A stretch of 64,000 nt of DNA. Source: Phenylobacterium sp. Root700 (GTDB taxonomy: Bacteria > Pseudomonadota > Alphaproteobacteria > Caulobacterales > Caulobacteraceae). Location: NCBI RefSeq assembly GCF_001429025.1, contig NZ_LMHT01000022.1, positions 421,861 through 485,860 of the forward strand, in the 5' to 3' direction. Positions within the stretch are counted from its first letter, which is position 1, and the number at the start of each line of letters is the position of its first letter. The position numbers were made by a program, and so were the translations under genes. The notes beneath the pieces are model-generated. The model had not been told where the DNA came from and ran no database searches. It saw nothing but the letters and a program-made list of their open reading frames with translations. Positions 29,635 to 40,086 of the stretch are shown piece by piece.

Positions 29635-30252
29635 CTACCTGAAGATCATAATCCAGTTCTCGAACCCGCCAGCGCCACCGACGCGGCTATGGTCTGCGAC
29701 CTCGAACCCTAGCCGCCGGTAGAACGAGACGTTCTCCTTCTTCTGGGTCGTCAATGAGGCTGGGAAGCCGGAGGGCTTCACCGTTTCGGCCAACTCCCGG
29801 CGCAGCAACGCGCTGCCCATACCCTGCCCGCGATGGGCCGGGTCCACGACCATGTTGTTCAGATACCAGCTGTCCTGCCCGGCAAGGCTCTGATGCCGGC
29901 GCGCCTCAAGCTCGTCGACAGACTTCAGCATGCGTGAGAACGCGGGCCATCCGTGCAGGACGGGCATGCTGAAAAAACCAAAGCGCGCGAGTTGCCTGAG
30001 CGTCGCCTTGGGCGCACCCGGCGCATGCCAGAACGCCATGGCGGCGATCTGGCCTTCAGCCCCCCTGGCCGCAAAGCTCTGCCCGACAGTGAACTGACCG
30101 CCGAGATTGGTGTGCATCAGCCAACGGAGCTGCTGGAGACGCTTGGCGGGGTCAGGGTAGATGAAGGTGTGCGCTGGGTTGTCGTAGAAGGCGTCTGCAA
30201 GGAGGTCGGCGGCGGCTGCTCGGTCCACAAGCGTCAATGATATCGGCTGCAT
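29635..30252 (-). CDS. GNAT-family N-acetyltransferase
   Basis: A 205-residue GNAT protein. The acetyl-CoA binding motif A is VVDPAHRGQGMGSALL, preceded by the YLNNM strand and followed by the SFYRRLGFEVADH motif B. The substrate is unknown; similar proteins acetylate small amines or antibiotics. It reads toward the small membrane protein and away from nothing obvious; pleD follows 41 bp upstream on the same strand. Confidence 0.85.
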   Translation of the reverse strand: MQPISLTLVDRAAAADLLADAFYDNPAHTFIYPDPAKRLQQLRWLMHTNLGGQFTVGQSFAARGAEGQIAAMAFWHAPGAPKATLRQLARFGFFSMPVLHGWPAFSRMLKSVDELEARRHQSLAGQDSWYLNNMVVDPAHRGQGMGSALLRRELAETVKPSGFPASLTTQKKENVSFYRRLGFEVADHSRVGGAGGFENWIMIFR

Positions 30253-30293
30253 AGTCGGGGTCCCTCTGCAGGCGACGCCCCAACGAGCGCGGC

Positions 30294-31658
30294 TCAGGCC
30301 GCCCGGGCGACGACTTTGTTCCGGCCAGAGGCCTTGGCCTCGTAGACCGCTTCGTCGGCGCGCTTCAGCAAGGCTTCAGGCCGATCGGTCTCGCCGATGG
30401 TCGCGGCCACGCCGATGGAGATGGTGACGGTCAGCAGCTCCGAGCCGCTCATCACCCGGAAGGGCGAGCCGGCGACATGCAGACGGATACGCTCGGCGAT
30501 CCGTTCGGCGTCTTCGAGCTTGGTGTCGGGCATCACCACCACGAACTCCTCGCCGCCATAGCGGCAAGGCAGGTCGATGGCCCGCACGTTGGAGGCCAGG
30601 CGCACGGCGAATTCACGCAGCACCTCGTCGCCCACGTCGTGGCCATAGCCGTCGTTGATCTTCTTGAAATGGTCGATGTCGATCAACAGGCAGGCCACGG
30701 CGTCACCGCCATGGGTGGCGCGCTTCACCAGGGCCTCGAGCTGCCCGGTCATGTAGCGGCGGTTGTGCAGGCCGGTCAGCTGGTCGGTGACGGCCAGCTC
30801 CAGCGAATGATCGAGATTGTCCCGCAGATAGTCGGTGTAGCGCTTGCGGCGGATCTGGGTGCGCGCGCGCGCAGCCAGCTCCTGCGGATCGATCGGCTTG
30901 GAAAGGATGTCGTTGACCCCGATCTCCAGGGCCTTCACCAGCCGGGCCCGCTCGTCGAAGTCGACGATGGCGAGGATCGGCAGGTGGCGCGTCGCCTCGT
31001 CAGACCGCATCTGGGCGGCCAGCCGCAGGCCGTCGAAGGACCGCGAGGTCGCATTGACGATGATCAGGTCCACCGGCCCCTTGGCGGTCATCAAGGCCTT
31101 GTCGGGATCAGCCTCGATCACAGGTCGGTGCTCGATGGCCAATTCCGCGGCGACGCGCTGGGCCTGGCGCTCGTGATCGTCGACGATCAGCACCCTGCCC
31201 CCGGTTCCGCCCAGCCGCGACGCCGCGCCGGCGATCACGCCCATGCGGCGGCCCGAGGCCTCCCGGTCGCGCAGTTCGTCGATGACCATCTTCAGGCGGG
31301 TCAGGCTGCGCACGCGGGCGAACAGCATGACGTCGTCGATGGGTTTGGTCAGGAATTCGTCGGCGCCGGCCTCTAGGCCGGCGATCCGGTCGGCGCGGCC
31401 ATCCAGGGCGGTGACCAGCACCACCGGCACGTGCCGCGTCTCGGGGTCGTCCTTCAGCCGCCGACAGACCTGAAACCCGTCCATGCCGGGCATCATCACG
31501 TCCAGCAGGACGATGTCGGGCTTTTCCTTGGCCGCGATGGCCAGGGCCGTCGGTCCGTCGCTCGCTGTCAGGACTTCATAGTACTCGGCCGTCAGCTTGG
31601 CTTCGAGCAAGCGGACGTTGGCCTCGATATCGTCGACGACAAGGATGCGCGCGGACAT
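30294..31658 (-). CDS. pleD: PleD response regulator diguanylate cyclase
   Basis: A 454-residue PleD, the same length as the Caulobacter protein. Two receiver domains come first (phospho-acceptor Asp53 in LLDVMMPGMD; the second is degenerate). The GGDEF domain follows with active site GGEEF and an upstream RAID allosteric I-site (RxxD) for c-di-GMP feedback. PleD makes c-di-GMP at the stalked pole and drives the motile-to-sessile transition, including holdfast and stalk formation. It is 7 bp downstream of divK, in the classic divK-pleD operon. Confidence 0.97.
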   Translation of the reverse strand: MSARILVVDDIEANVRLLEAKLTAEYYEVLTASDGPTALAIAAKEKPDIVLLDVMMPGMDGFQVCRRLKDDPETRHVPVVLVTALDGRADRIAGLEAGADEFLTKPIDDVMLFARVRSLTRLKMVIDELRDREASGRRMGVIAGAASRLGGTGGRVLIVDDHERQAQRVAAELAIEHRPVIEADPDKALMTAKGPVDLIIVNATSRSFDGLRLAAQMRSDEATRHLPILAIVDFDERARLVKALEIGVNDILSKPIDPQELAARARTQIRRKRYTDYLRDNLDHSLELAVTDQLTGLHNRRYMTGQLEALVKRATHGGDAVACLLIDIDHFKKINDGYGHDVGDEVLREFAVRLASNVRAIDLPCRYGGEEFVVVMPDTKLEDAERIAERIRLHVAGSPFRVMSGSELLTVTISIGVAATIGETDRPEALLKRADEAVYEAKASGRNKVVARAA

Positions 31659-31665
31659 GGCGGGG

Positions 31666-32031
31666 CTAACTCAACAGACGGCGAATGGTATCGAGGAAAT
31701 GTGACACCGAGATGGGCTTCGAGATGTAGGCCTCGCAACCTCCCTCACGGATACGCTCCTCGTCGCCCTTCATAGCAAAGGCGGTGACGGCGACGACCGG
31801 AATCCCGGCCAGCTCGTCGTCCTCCTTCAGCCACTTGGTGACTTCCAGGCCCGAAATTTCCGGCAGCTGGATATCCATTAAAATCAAGTCGGGGCGATGC
31901 TCCCGGGCCAACGCAAGCGCCTGCAGCCCCTCGCGGGTCTGCAAAGTTTCGTAGCCTTGGGCATCGAGCAGATCATGAAAGAGTTTCATGTTCAGCTCGT
32001 TATCCTCGACGATGAGGACCTTCTTGGCCAT
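31666..32031 (-). CDS. divK: DivK single-domain response regulator
   Basis: A 121-residue receiver domain nearly identical in layout to Caulobacter DivK. The phospho-acceptor is Asp53 (LMDIQLPE), with the acidic pocket IVEDNE near the N-terminus, conserved TAFAM and the lysine of SKPIS. DivK is phosphorylated by DivJ and dephosphorylated by PleC, and it controls CtrA through CckA. The C-terminus ends RRLLS, slightly shorter than the Caulobacter crescentus version as I recall it. It is first in the divK-pleD operon. Confidence 0.97.
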   Translation of the reverse strand: MAKKVLIVEDNELNMKLFHDLLDAQGYETLQTREGLQALALAREHRPDLILMDIQLPEISGLEVTKWLKEDDELAGIPVVAVTAFAMKGDEERIREGGCEAYISKPISVSHFLDTIRRLLS

Positions 32032-32107
32032 TTTCGTCTCGACGATGCTTCGGAGCCCGCGAATCGACGCTGACCCAACCTTGTCATCGTTGATCTCACG
32101 GATATCC

Positions 32108-32122
32108 TTAAACTCGCGTTAG
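32108..32122. promoter_or_regulatory. Candidate CtrA box upstream of divK
   Basis: TTAA-ACTCGCG-TTAG matches the CtrA consensus TTAA-N7-TTAA except for the final base. It is 77 bp from the divK start. CtrA control of divK is known in Caulobacter crescentus; that this copy serves divK is inferred, since a divergent HAD gene is equally close. Confidence 0.5.
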
Positions 32123-32195
32123 TCGCGCTCGGAGATCCAAACTGACCAACGCCCCGTCCGTCGCCGCCTCGATCCGGCCGCCCAACCTCGCCGAC

Positions 32196-32810
32196 ATGGG
32201 GCTCGACACCCGCCGCCCGCTGCTCCTGGTCGACGTCGATGAGGTGCTAGGCCTGTTCATGCAGGGGTTTGGGCGTTTTCTTGAGGATCGCGGCCTGGAG
32301 TTCCGCGTCGACCGGTTCGCCCTGTTCCAGAACATCTATCGCCCCGGCGAGGACCAGCACCTGCCGGTCGACCAGGGAAAAATCCACTTCGATGACTTTT
32401 TCCGGCTGGGCTGCGGCGACATGGAACCGGCCCCTGGCGGCGCAGAAGCGCTGCGCGCGCTGTCGGAACACGCCAATGTCGTGATCCTGACCAATGCGCC
32501 TGGCCCGGCCCGCATGGCGCGCGCCCGCTGGCTCGGACGCCATCGCATGGACTATCCGCTGGTCCTCAACACCGGCCCTAAGGGACCGCAGGCCGCCGGC
32601 ATGGTTCGCCAGGTCCGGGGCCCGGCCGTCTTCATCGACGACCTGATGTCGAACCTCGACTCGGTCGCGCAGAGCGCGCCGCAGGTGCACCGCTTCCAGA
32701 TGGTCGCCGATCCGCGCCTGCAGCCGTTGGCGCCCACCGCGCCCAACCGCCATCGCCGGATCGACGACTGGGACGAGCTGCGGCAGGCTATCGAGGCCGC
32801 AATCCTCTAA
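32196..32810 (+). CDS. HAD-superfamily hydrolase-like protein
   Basis: A 204-residue HAD protein if started at the ATG at 32196. Motif I is LLVDVDEVLGL, motif II ILTNAPG, and motif IV FIDDLMSN, so the acidic catalytic residues are retained. The same frame stays open upstream. A CTG at 32142, eight bases after GGAG, would add 18 residues (beginning TNAPSVAASIRPP), so a rare CTG start is possible. The substrate is unknown. It is divergent from divK and convergent with the YceI gene. Confidence 0.75.
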   Translation: MGLDTRRPLLLVDVDEVLGLFMQGFGRFLEDRGLEFRVDRFALFQNIYRPGEDQHLPVDQGKIHFDDFFRLGCGDMEPAPGGAEALRALSEHANVVILTNAPGPARMARARWLGRHRMDYPLVLNTGPKGPQAAGMVRQVRGPAVFIDDLMSNLDSVAQSAPQVHRFQMVADPRLQPLAPTAPNRHRRIDDWDELRQAIEAAIL

Positions 32811-32830
32811 GGACCTGCGGTCTCATCGCC

Positions 32831-33544
32831 TCAGGAGGCCGGCGTCGCCGGGGCTGGCGGCGCGGCGGCGGCTTGAGTGAACTCGGCCTCGATCATGACC
32901 TCCACCTCGTCGCCGACGCCGAAGTTCGAGCCCGGCGCCGGAACGCCATAGCTCACGCCGAACTCCGAACGCTTCAGCACGCCGTGCGCCGAGAAGCCGA
33001 TCCGCGAGCCGGGATCCATGGCGCTGGGCTTGGAGCCGCCGTTGAACGTCGTCTCCAGCGTCACCGGACGGGTCACGCCGTGCAGGGTCAGGTCGCCCGT
33101 CACCTTGGCCGTCGCCGGGCCGGTCACGTCGACCTTGGTGGACTTGAAGGTGATCTTCGGAAATTTCGCCGAGTCCAGCCACGACGGCCCCGCCAGTTCG
33201 GCGTCGAAGTCGGGCTTGTCGCCATGGAAGTCGGTCTCGATCGAGCGCGGATCGATCGTCGCGCTCACGCTCATCGCCGCCGGGTTGGCCGGATCGAACT
33301 GCAGATCGGCCTCGATATCAGTAAACCGCGCGGTGTAGCGGGACATGCCCAGGTGGCTGACCCGGAAGGTCACGCTGGCGTGGTTCTCGTCGATTTTGTA
33401 GTCGCCGGGCGAGGCTTCATTGACCGGCGCCTTGGCGGCAGGCGCGGCGGGCGCCGGCGCGGTCTCGGCCTTTTGAGCCGGTTGCGGCGAACAGGCCGCC
33501 AGCGACGCCGCCGTCAGGGCGGTGATCCAAAAACTACGTTTCAT
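32831..33544 (-). CDS. YceI-family periplasmic lipoprotein
   Basis: A 237-residue lipoprotein. The start at 33544 begins a clear lipoprotein signal with lipobox SLAAC (Cys18). A Pro/Ala linker precedes the YceI lipocalin-like barrel: YKIDENHASVTFRVSHLGMSRY, the middle DLTLHGVTRPVTLE, and the C-terminal strand EVEVMIEAEF. YceI proteins bind isoprenoid-like lipids in the periplasm; the in vivo role is unclear. The tail is Ala/Pro-rich. Confidence 0.9.
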   Translation of the reverse strand: MKRSFWITALTAASLAACSPQPAQKAETAPAPAAPAAKAPVNEASPGDYKIDENHASVTFRVSHLGMSRYTARFTDIEADLQFDPANPAAMSVSATIDPRSIETDFHGDKPDFDAELAGPSWLDSAKFPKITFKSTKVDVTGPATAKVTGDLTLHGVTRPVTLETTFNGGSKPSAMDPGSRIGFSAHGVLKRSEFGVSYGVPAPGSNFGVGDEVEVMIEAEFTQAAAAPPAPATPAS

Positions 33545-33710
33545 GCTGAAGTTCCCATCGAGATTGGCGAGCCTGCGCCCAGCTGAAATCCACATCCGCC
33601 GCCCAGGGTTGCACGAAGATTGTCGTTCAAGCCACGTCAAACCGAACCGCCGCCTCCAGGCCCGTCTCACCCATTGAACTGCGGCCCGAAACGGAACAAA
33701 TCATGATCCC

Positions 33711-34604
33711 ATGATCCGGATCGGGGTGGACTTCGGCGGTACGAAGATTGAGGCCGCTGCGCTCGACGCCAACGGCCGCTTCCTGGCGCGCGTCCGCGGC
33801 GGTTCTCCCAGGGACTACGGCGCTGGTCTCGAAGCCGTGCGCGACCTCGTCGCCGAGGCCGAGCGCCAGGCTGGGGTCAGCGGCGCCAGCGTCGGGGTCG
33901 GCGGGCCAGGATCGCCATCACCGCTGACCGGCCTGATGCGCAACGCCAACTCCACCGAGCTGAACGGACACCCGTTCCCCGTCGACCTCGCCCGCGTCCT
34001 GGAACGCCCGGTTCGCTACGCCAACGACGCCAACTGCCTGGCGCTGTCCGAAGCCGTCGACGGCGCAGGCGCGGGCCACGAAGTCGTGCTGGCGGTGATC
34101 CTCGGCACCGGCTGCGGCGCCGGCGTCACGGTCGGCGGACGCATCCTGGAAGGCCGCAACGCCATCGCCGGGGAATGGGGCCACATGCCCCTGCCCTGGC
34201 CGACCGCGACCGAGCATCCTGGCCCGGAATGCTGGTGCGGCCGGCGCAACTGCCTGGAGCTGTGGGTTTCCGGCACGGGCTTCGCCAAGGATCATGGCGG
34301 CGGCCGGAGCGGCGAACAGATCATCGCGGCGGCCCGGCGCGGCGACGATGCGGCCAGCGCCGCCCTTGACCGTTACGTCGACCGGCTGGCCCGGGGCCTG
34401 GCGGTGGTCTGCGACGTCCTCGATCCGGACATCATCGTGCTGGGCGGCGGCATGTCCAATGTCGCCGAGCTCTATGAGCGCCTGCCCGGCGCCATCGCCC
34501 CGCTGGTGTTCTCCGACGTCTTCACCACGCCGCTCGCCCCCGCCATGCACGGCGACTCGTCCGGTGTTCGCGGCGCCGCCTGGCTTTGGCCGCTGGTTCC
34601 ATGA
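33711..34604 (+). CDS. ROK-family sugar kinase (fructokinase-like)
   Basis: A 297-residue ROK kinase. The ATP-binding P-loop is IGVDFGGTKIEAAAL. The catalytic/sugar part includes the NDANCLALSEA motif. A zinc-binding loop reads GPECWCGRRNCLE (ROK consensus CxCGxxGCxE). The C-terminal part has VLGGGMSN. Such enzymes phosphorylate fructose, mannose or glucose. The stop overlaps the dinB start (ATGA), an unusual pairing with a DNA polymerase that suggests coupled translation only. Confidence 0.88.
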   Translation: MIRIGVDFGGTKIEAAALDANGRFLARVRGGSPRDYGAGLEAVRDLVAEAERQAGVSGASVGVGGPGSPSPLTGLMRNANSTELNGHPFPVDLARVLERPVRYANDANCLALSEAVDGAGAGHEVVLAVILGTGCGAGVTVGGRILEGRNAIAGEWGHMPLPWPTATEHPGPECWCGRRNCLELWVSGTGFAKDHGGGRSGEQIIAAARRGDDAASAALDRYVDRLARGLAVVCDVLDPDIIVLGGGMSNVAELYERLPGAIAPLVFSDVFTTPLAPAMHGDSSGVRGAAWLWPLVP

Positions 34605-35869
34605 GCGCGCTGTGCCGCGATTGCTTCAGGCGCGGCGACCTTGGCCGCCGCTGTCCACGCTGCGGCTCCCCGCGGGTGATCGCCCACGACGAGCTGGAGC
34701 AGCTCTCCATCGCCCATATGGACTGCGACGCCTTCTACGCCTCGGTGGAGAAGCGCGACGATCCCTCCCTGCGCGACCACGCCGTGATCGTCGGCGGCGG
34801 CAAGCGCGGGGTGGTGACCACCTGCTGCTACATCGCCCGCATCTCCGGCGTCCGCTCGGCCATGCCGATGTTCAAGGCCCGGCAGCTCTGCCCGCAGGCG
34901 ATCATCATCAAGCCGAACTTCACCAAGTACCGCACCGAGAGCCGGCGGATCATGGCGATGGTCCGCGACCTGACCCCGCTGGTGCAGCCGCTGTCGCTGG
35001 ACGAGGCCTGGATGGATCTGTCGGGCACCGAGCGCCTGCATGGCGCCCCGCCGGTCGAGACCCTGTCGCGGCTGCAGGCCAAGATCGAGGCCGAAATCGG
35101 CATCACCGTCTCTATCGGCCTGGCCCCCAACAAGTTCCTGGCCAAGATCGCCTCGGACCTGGACAAACCGCGCGGCTTCTCCGTCATCGGCTCGGCCGAC
35201 GCGCAAGGCTTCCTGGCGACCAAACCCGTGGGGATCATCCCCGGCGTCGGGCCGGCCATGGTCAAGTCGATGGAAGGCGCGGGCTACCGCACGGTCGGCG
35301 ATCTGGCGCGAGCAGAGCCTAAGGAACTGGTCGAGCGGTTCGGCGCCAACGGCCTGCGCTTGTCAGACCTGGCCCATGGCCGCGACAACCGCCCGGTCAA
35401 TCCGAACGAGGAGCGCAAGGGGATCAGCGCCGAGACCACCTTCAACGACGATCTCCACACCTTCGCGGACCTGGAGGACAAGCTCGCGCCCCTCTGTGAG
35501 CGGGTGGCCCGCCAGATCCGGGCCGGCGGCGTCGCCGGTCGCGTCGTGACGCTGAAGCTGCGCGGAACGGACTTCAAGATCATCACCCGGCGCCGGGCGC
35601 TTCCGGTGCCGACCCAAACCGCCAAGACCCTGTTCGCGGTCGGGCGGGAGCTCCTGGCCAAGGAGGCCAACGGCCGCAGCTGGCGGCTGATCGGCATCGG
35701 AGTCGCCGAACTGATCGACGCCGATGCGGTGGAGCATGACTTCTTCGCCGGCGCGGAACGTCGCGCCCTGGTCGAGGAGACCGCCGTCGACAAGCTAAGG
35801 GCGCGATTCGGCCCCGATGCCGTGACGACGGGACGCGCCCTGGGCGCGAAACGCACCTCCGACGATTGA
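34601..35869 (+). CDS. dinB: DNA polymerase IV with an N-terminal zinc-ribbon-like segment
   Basis: A 422-residue Y-family polymerase. The start at 34601 overlaps the previous stop. The palm motifs are MDCDAFYASVE and LSLDEAWMDLS with the catalytic Asp/Glu intact. A helix-hairpin-helix segment (GIIPGVGPAMVKSMEG) and little-finger region follow. Before the polymerase domain, residues 4-21 read CRDCFRRGDLGRRCPRCG, with two Cys pairs that can bind zinc. This extension is absent from E. coli DinB but occurs in alphaproteobacterial relatives. It performs translesion synthesis, usually under SOS control; no LexA box was identified here. Confidence 0.93.
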   Translation: MSALCRDCFRRGDLGRRCPRCGSPRVIAHDELEQLSIAHMDCDAFYASVEKRDDPSLRDHAVIVGGGKRGVVTTCCYIARISGVRSAMPMFKARQLCPQAIIIKPNFTKYRTESRRIMAMVRDLTPLVQPLSLDEAWMDLSGTERLHGAPPVETLSRLQAKIEAEIGITVSIGLAPNKFLAKIASDLDKPRGFSVIGSADAQGFLATKPVGIIPGVGPAMVKSMEGAGYRTVGDLARAEPKELVERFGANGLRLSDLAHGRDNRPVNPNEERKGISAETTFNDDLHTFADLEDKLAPLCERVARQIRAGGVAGRVVTLKLRGTDFKIITRRRALPVPTQTAKTLFAVGRELLAKEANGRSWRLIGIGVAELIDADAVEHDFFAGAERRALVEETAVDKLRARFGPDAVTTGRALGAKRTSDD

Positions 35870-36021
35870 AACCTGCATGGCTCGCAGGCCTATAGCGTGA
35901 CAAAAACACGCGGATCGCGGGGTTGGGATCGCAAGCGACGATTTCAACCCTTCCATACGGCGTCCTTTTCCATATCTAATCCATAGATAGCGAGGGCGAG
36001 CGCCCTCAGGAGACCTGTTAG

Positions 36022-36351
36022 ATGGCCGAGCGAAAGCAAGGTGATCAAGATACGGGCGTCCGGTCGACGGTCATCACTCAGACCAAGCCGAAGACGCAGA
36101 AACCGTCGATGTATCGCGTGCTCATCCTAAATGATGACTACACGCCGATGGAATTCGTCGTTTACGTGCTTGAGCAGTACTTCAACAAGTCGCGCGAAGA
36201 CGCGACCAGGATCATGCTGCACGTCCACCAACATGGGGTGGGTGTGTGCGGCGTGTTCACTTACGAAGTGGCGGAAACAAAGGTGGCTCAGGTCGTTGAT
36301 ACCGCAAGACGGCATCAACACCCGCTGCAATGCACCATGGAAAAGGATTGA
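36022..36351 (+). CDS. clpS: ClpS adaptor of the N-degron pathway
   Basis: A 109-residue ClpS. The N-terminal tail is flexible, followed by the core [24 protein letters not shown] and the binding-pocket region [26 protein letters not shown]. ClpS delivers proteins with N-degron residues to ClpA-ClpP. The gene is eight bases ahead of clpA in one transcript. AGGAGA precedes the ATG. Confidence 0.95.
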   Translation: MAERKQGDQDTGVRSTVITQTKPKTQKPSMYRVLILNDDYTPMEFVVYVLEQYFNKSREDATRIMLHVHQHGVGVCGVFTYEVAETKVAQVVDTARRHQHPLQCTMEKD

Positions 36352-36359
36352 GGCCCAGA

Positions 36360-38684
<2,325 letters not shown>

Positions 38685-38708
38685 GCCAGGCGCCAGTCAC
38701 GAAACGAG

Positions 38709-38739
38709 AAACCCCGGGGCGCGAACCCCGGGGTTTTTT
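38709..38739 (+). terminator. Rho-independent terminator of clpSA
   Basis: Stem AAACCCCGGGG / CCCCGGGGTTT (38709-38719 with 38726-38736) followed by more T. Confidence 0.95.
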
Positions 38740-38743
38740 CGTT

Positions 38744-38864
38744 TCCCCCGCTGGGGAGAGGTCGGGTGAGGGGCTAGAGCCTCACCGCTCGGCGCGGCCG
38801 ATGGCTTGTTGAGCGCCGCTCCGCGACGCCCCCTCACCTAACCTCTCCCGAGGGAGAGGGACCT
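38744..38864. repeat. REP-like intergenic palindromic element
   Basis: Arms GGGAGAGGTCGGGTGAGGGG (38754-38773) and its near reverse complement (38830-38849, two mismatches) form a long stem. A further CTCTCCC-GA-GGGAGAG hairpin lies at its right end. The left edge shares the 13-mer TCCCCCGCTGGGG with the element at the window's right end. It lies between clpA and the HIT gene. This looks like a dispersed palindromic repeat of the GC-rich alphaproteobacterial type. Confidence 0.65.
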
Positions 38865-38865
38865 C

Positions 38866-39303
38866 TCAGGCGATCTTGGCGGCGATCTGTTCGGCCAGCA
38901 CCTTCAGCTCGGCGGGATCAGCCATGCTGCCCGAGGCGTGACGCCCCATGGCCACGCCTTCCCAGCGCGGGATGATGTGGAAATGCAGGTGATAGATCGT
39001 CTGCCCCGAAGCCGCGCCATTGAACTGGGTGACCACGATGCCGTCCGGATTGAGCGCCGAACGCACCGCCCGCGTCACCCGTTGCACGCCCAGGATCAGC
39101 GGAGCCAGGACCGCGGGGTCCTCCTCCAGCAGGTTGCGCGCCTTGGAGTGCTTGGGAATCACCAGGGTGTGCCCCCGGCTCTGCGGAAACACGTCCATGA
39201 AGGCGAAGACCTCGCCGTCCTCAAAGACCTTGGCGCAGGGCATCTCGCCCCGCAAAATCTTGGCGAAGATGTTGCCGTCCTCGTAGGTCCCGTCCAGGCT
39301 CAT
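38866..39303 (-). CDS. HIT-family hydrolase
   Basis: A 145-residue histidine-triad protein. The start at 39303, after GGAGGAG, gives the canonical beginning NIFAKILRGEMPCAKVFEDGE. The signature QTIYHLHFHIIPRWEG contains the His triad HLHFH. Members hydrolyse adenosine 5'-phosphoramidates or dinucleotides. It is convergent with clpA, with a REP-like element between, and divergent from the DUF4287 gene. Confidence 0.92.
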   Translation of the reverse strand: MSLDGTYEDGNIFAKILRGEMPCAKVFEDGEVFAFMDVFPQSRGHTLVIPKHSKARNLLEEDPAVLAPLILGVQRVTRAVRSALNPDGIVVTQFNGAASGQTIYHLHFHIIPRWEGVAMGRHASGSMADPAELKVLAEQIAAKIA

Positions 39304-39360
39304 CGCGCGCTCCTCCAAACACTTGGCACGGTGGTAGCGCATCGGCCCTGAGGACGGAAC

Positions 39361-39924
39361 ATGAGCCTGACGGAACGCCAGCAGAAGTGGTTCGCCTCGA
39401 TCCAGGCCAGCACCGAGCGTGAGACCGGCAAGACCATCGACGAATGGATCGCCATCGCCCGCACCTGTCCCGAGACCAAGCCCCGCGCCCGCCAGGCCTG
39501 GCTGAAGGAACATCACGGCCTTGGCGTGAACCGGGCGTCCTACGTACTCTCGCTGGCCTTCCCGTCAGAAGAGCGCTGGGACCAGCCAGACGTTCTGCGG
39601 GCCAAGCTCTGGAGCGACCCCGCCGCGATCAAGATCCTGGAAGCGGTCGAGGCCGCGGCTATCGCCCTGCCCGATGTGGTGGTCGGCCAACGCAAGGGCT
39701 TCACCGCCTTCTCCCGCAAGGTCCAGTTCGCGGCGCTGCGGCCGCTCAAGGATGGCCAGGTCGCGCTGGGCCTGGCCATCGTTCCGACGCTCGAACTAGG
39801 TCTTCAGGCGCCCAGGAACGAGCCATGGTCGGAGCGCTTGACGGCGCGCCTCACCCTCCCCGCTCCCGCCGAGGTCGACGAGAGGATCACCGCGCTTCTG
39901 GCCGCGGCGTGGGCGCGTTCCTAG
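39361..39924 (+). CDS. DUF4287/DUF5655 protein
   Basis: A 187-residue cytosolic protein. The N-terminal part, with the segments KTIDEWIAIARTC and RQAWLKEHHGLGVNRASYVLS, matches the DUF4287 domain. The second half (SRKVQFAALRPLKDGQVALGLAI) matches DUF5655, predicted to bind nucleic acid or small ligands. No experimental function is known to me. It sits in a single-gene unit between the HIT gene and a TonB receptor. Confidence 0.8.
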   Translation: MSLTERQQKWFASIQASTERETGKTIDEWIAIARTCPETKPRARQAWLKEHHGLGVNRASYVLSLAFPSEERWDQPDVLRAKLWSDPAAIKILEAVEAAAIALPDVVVGQRKGFTAFSRKVQFAALRPLKDGQVALGLAIVPTLELGLQAPRNEPWSERLTARLTLPAPAEVDERITALLAAAWARS

Positions 39925-40086
39925 CCCGCGCAATCGACGTTTTCGTCAGAAATTTCTGGCGGCTCTGACTATTCCAACCGCAAGCGCCATAAGGCTTTTC
40001 GCCTTCACAGAACCATCAATCCTTCGTCGCGCCGACGTCACTCGCTCTCCCTAGGGGACGGTTCCTCAACTTCGGGGATCGACGTT

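Noticed and set aside
38744..38864. CRISPR array
   Set aside because: Only inverted repeats, no regular direct repeats with spacers.
39925..40086. Pho box or Fur box before the TonB receptor
   Set aside because: No convincing CTGTCAT-type repeats or 7-1-7 palindrome seen; left unassigned.
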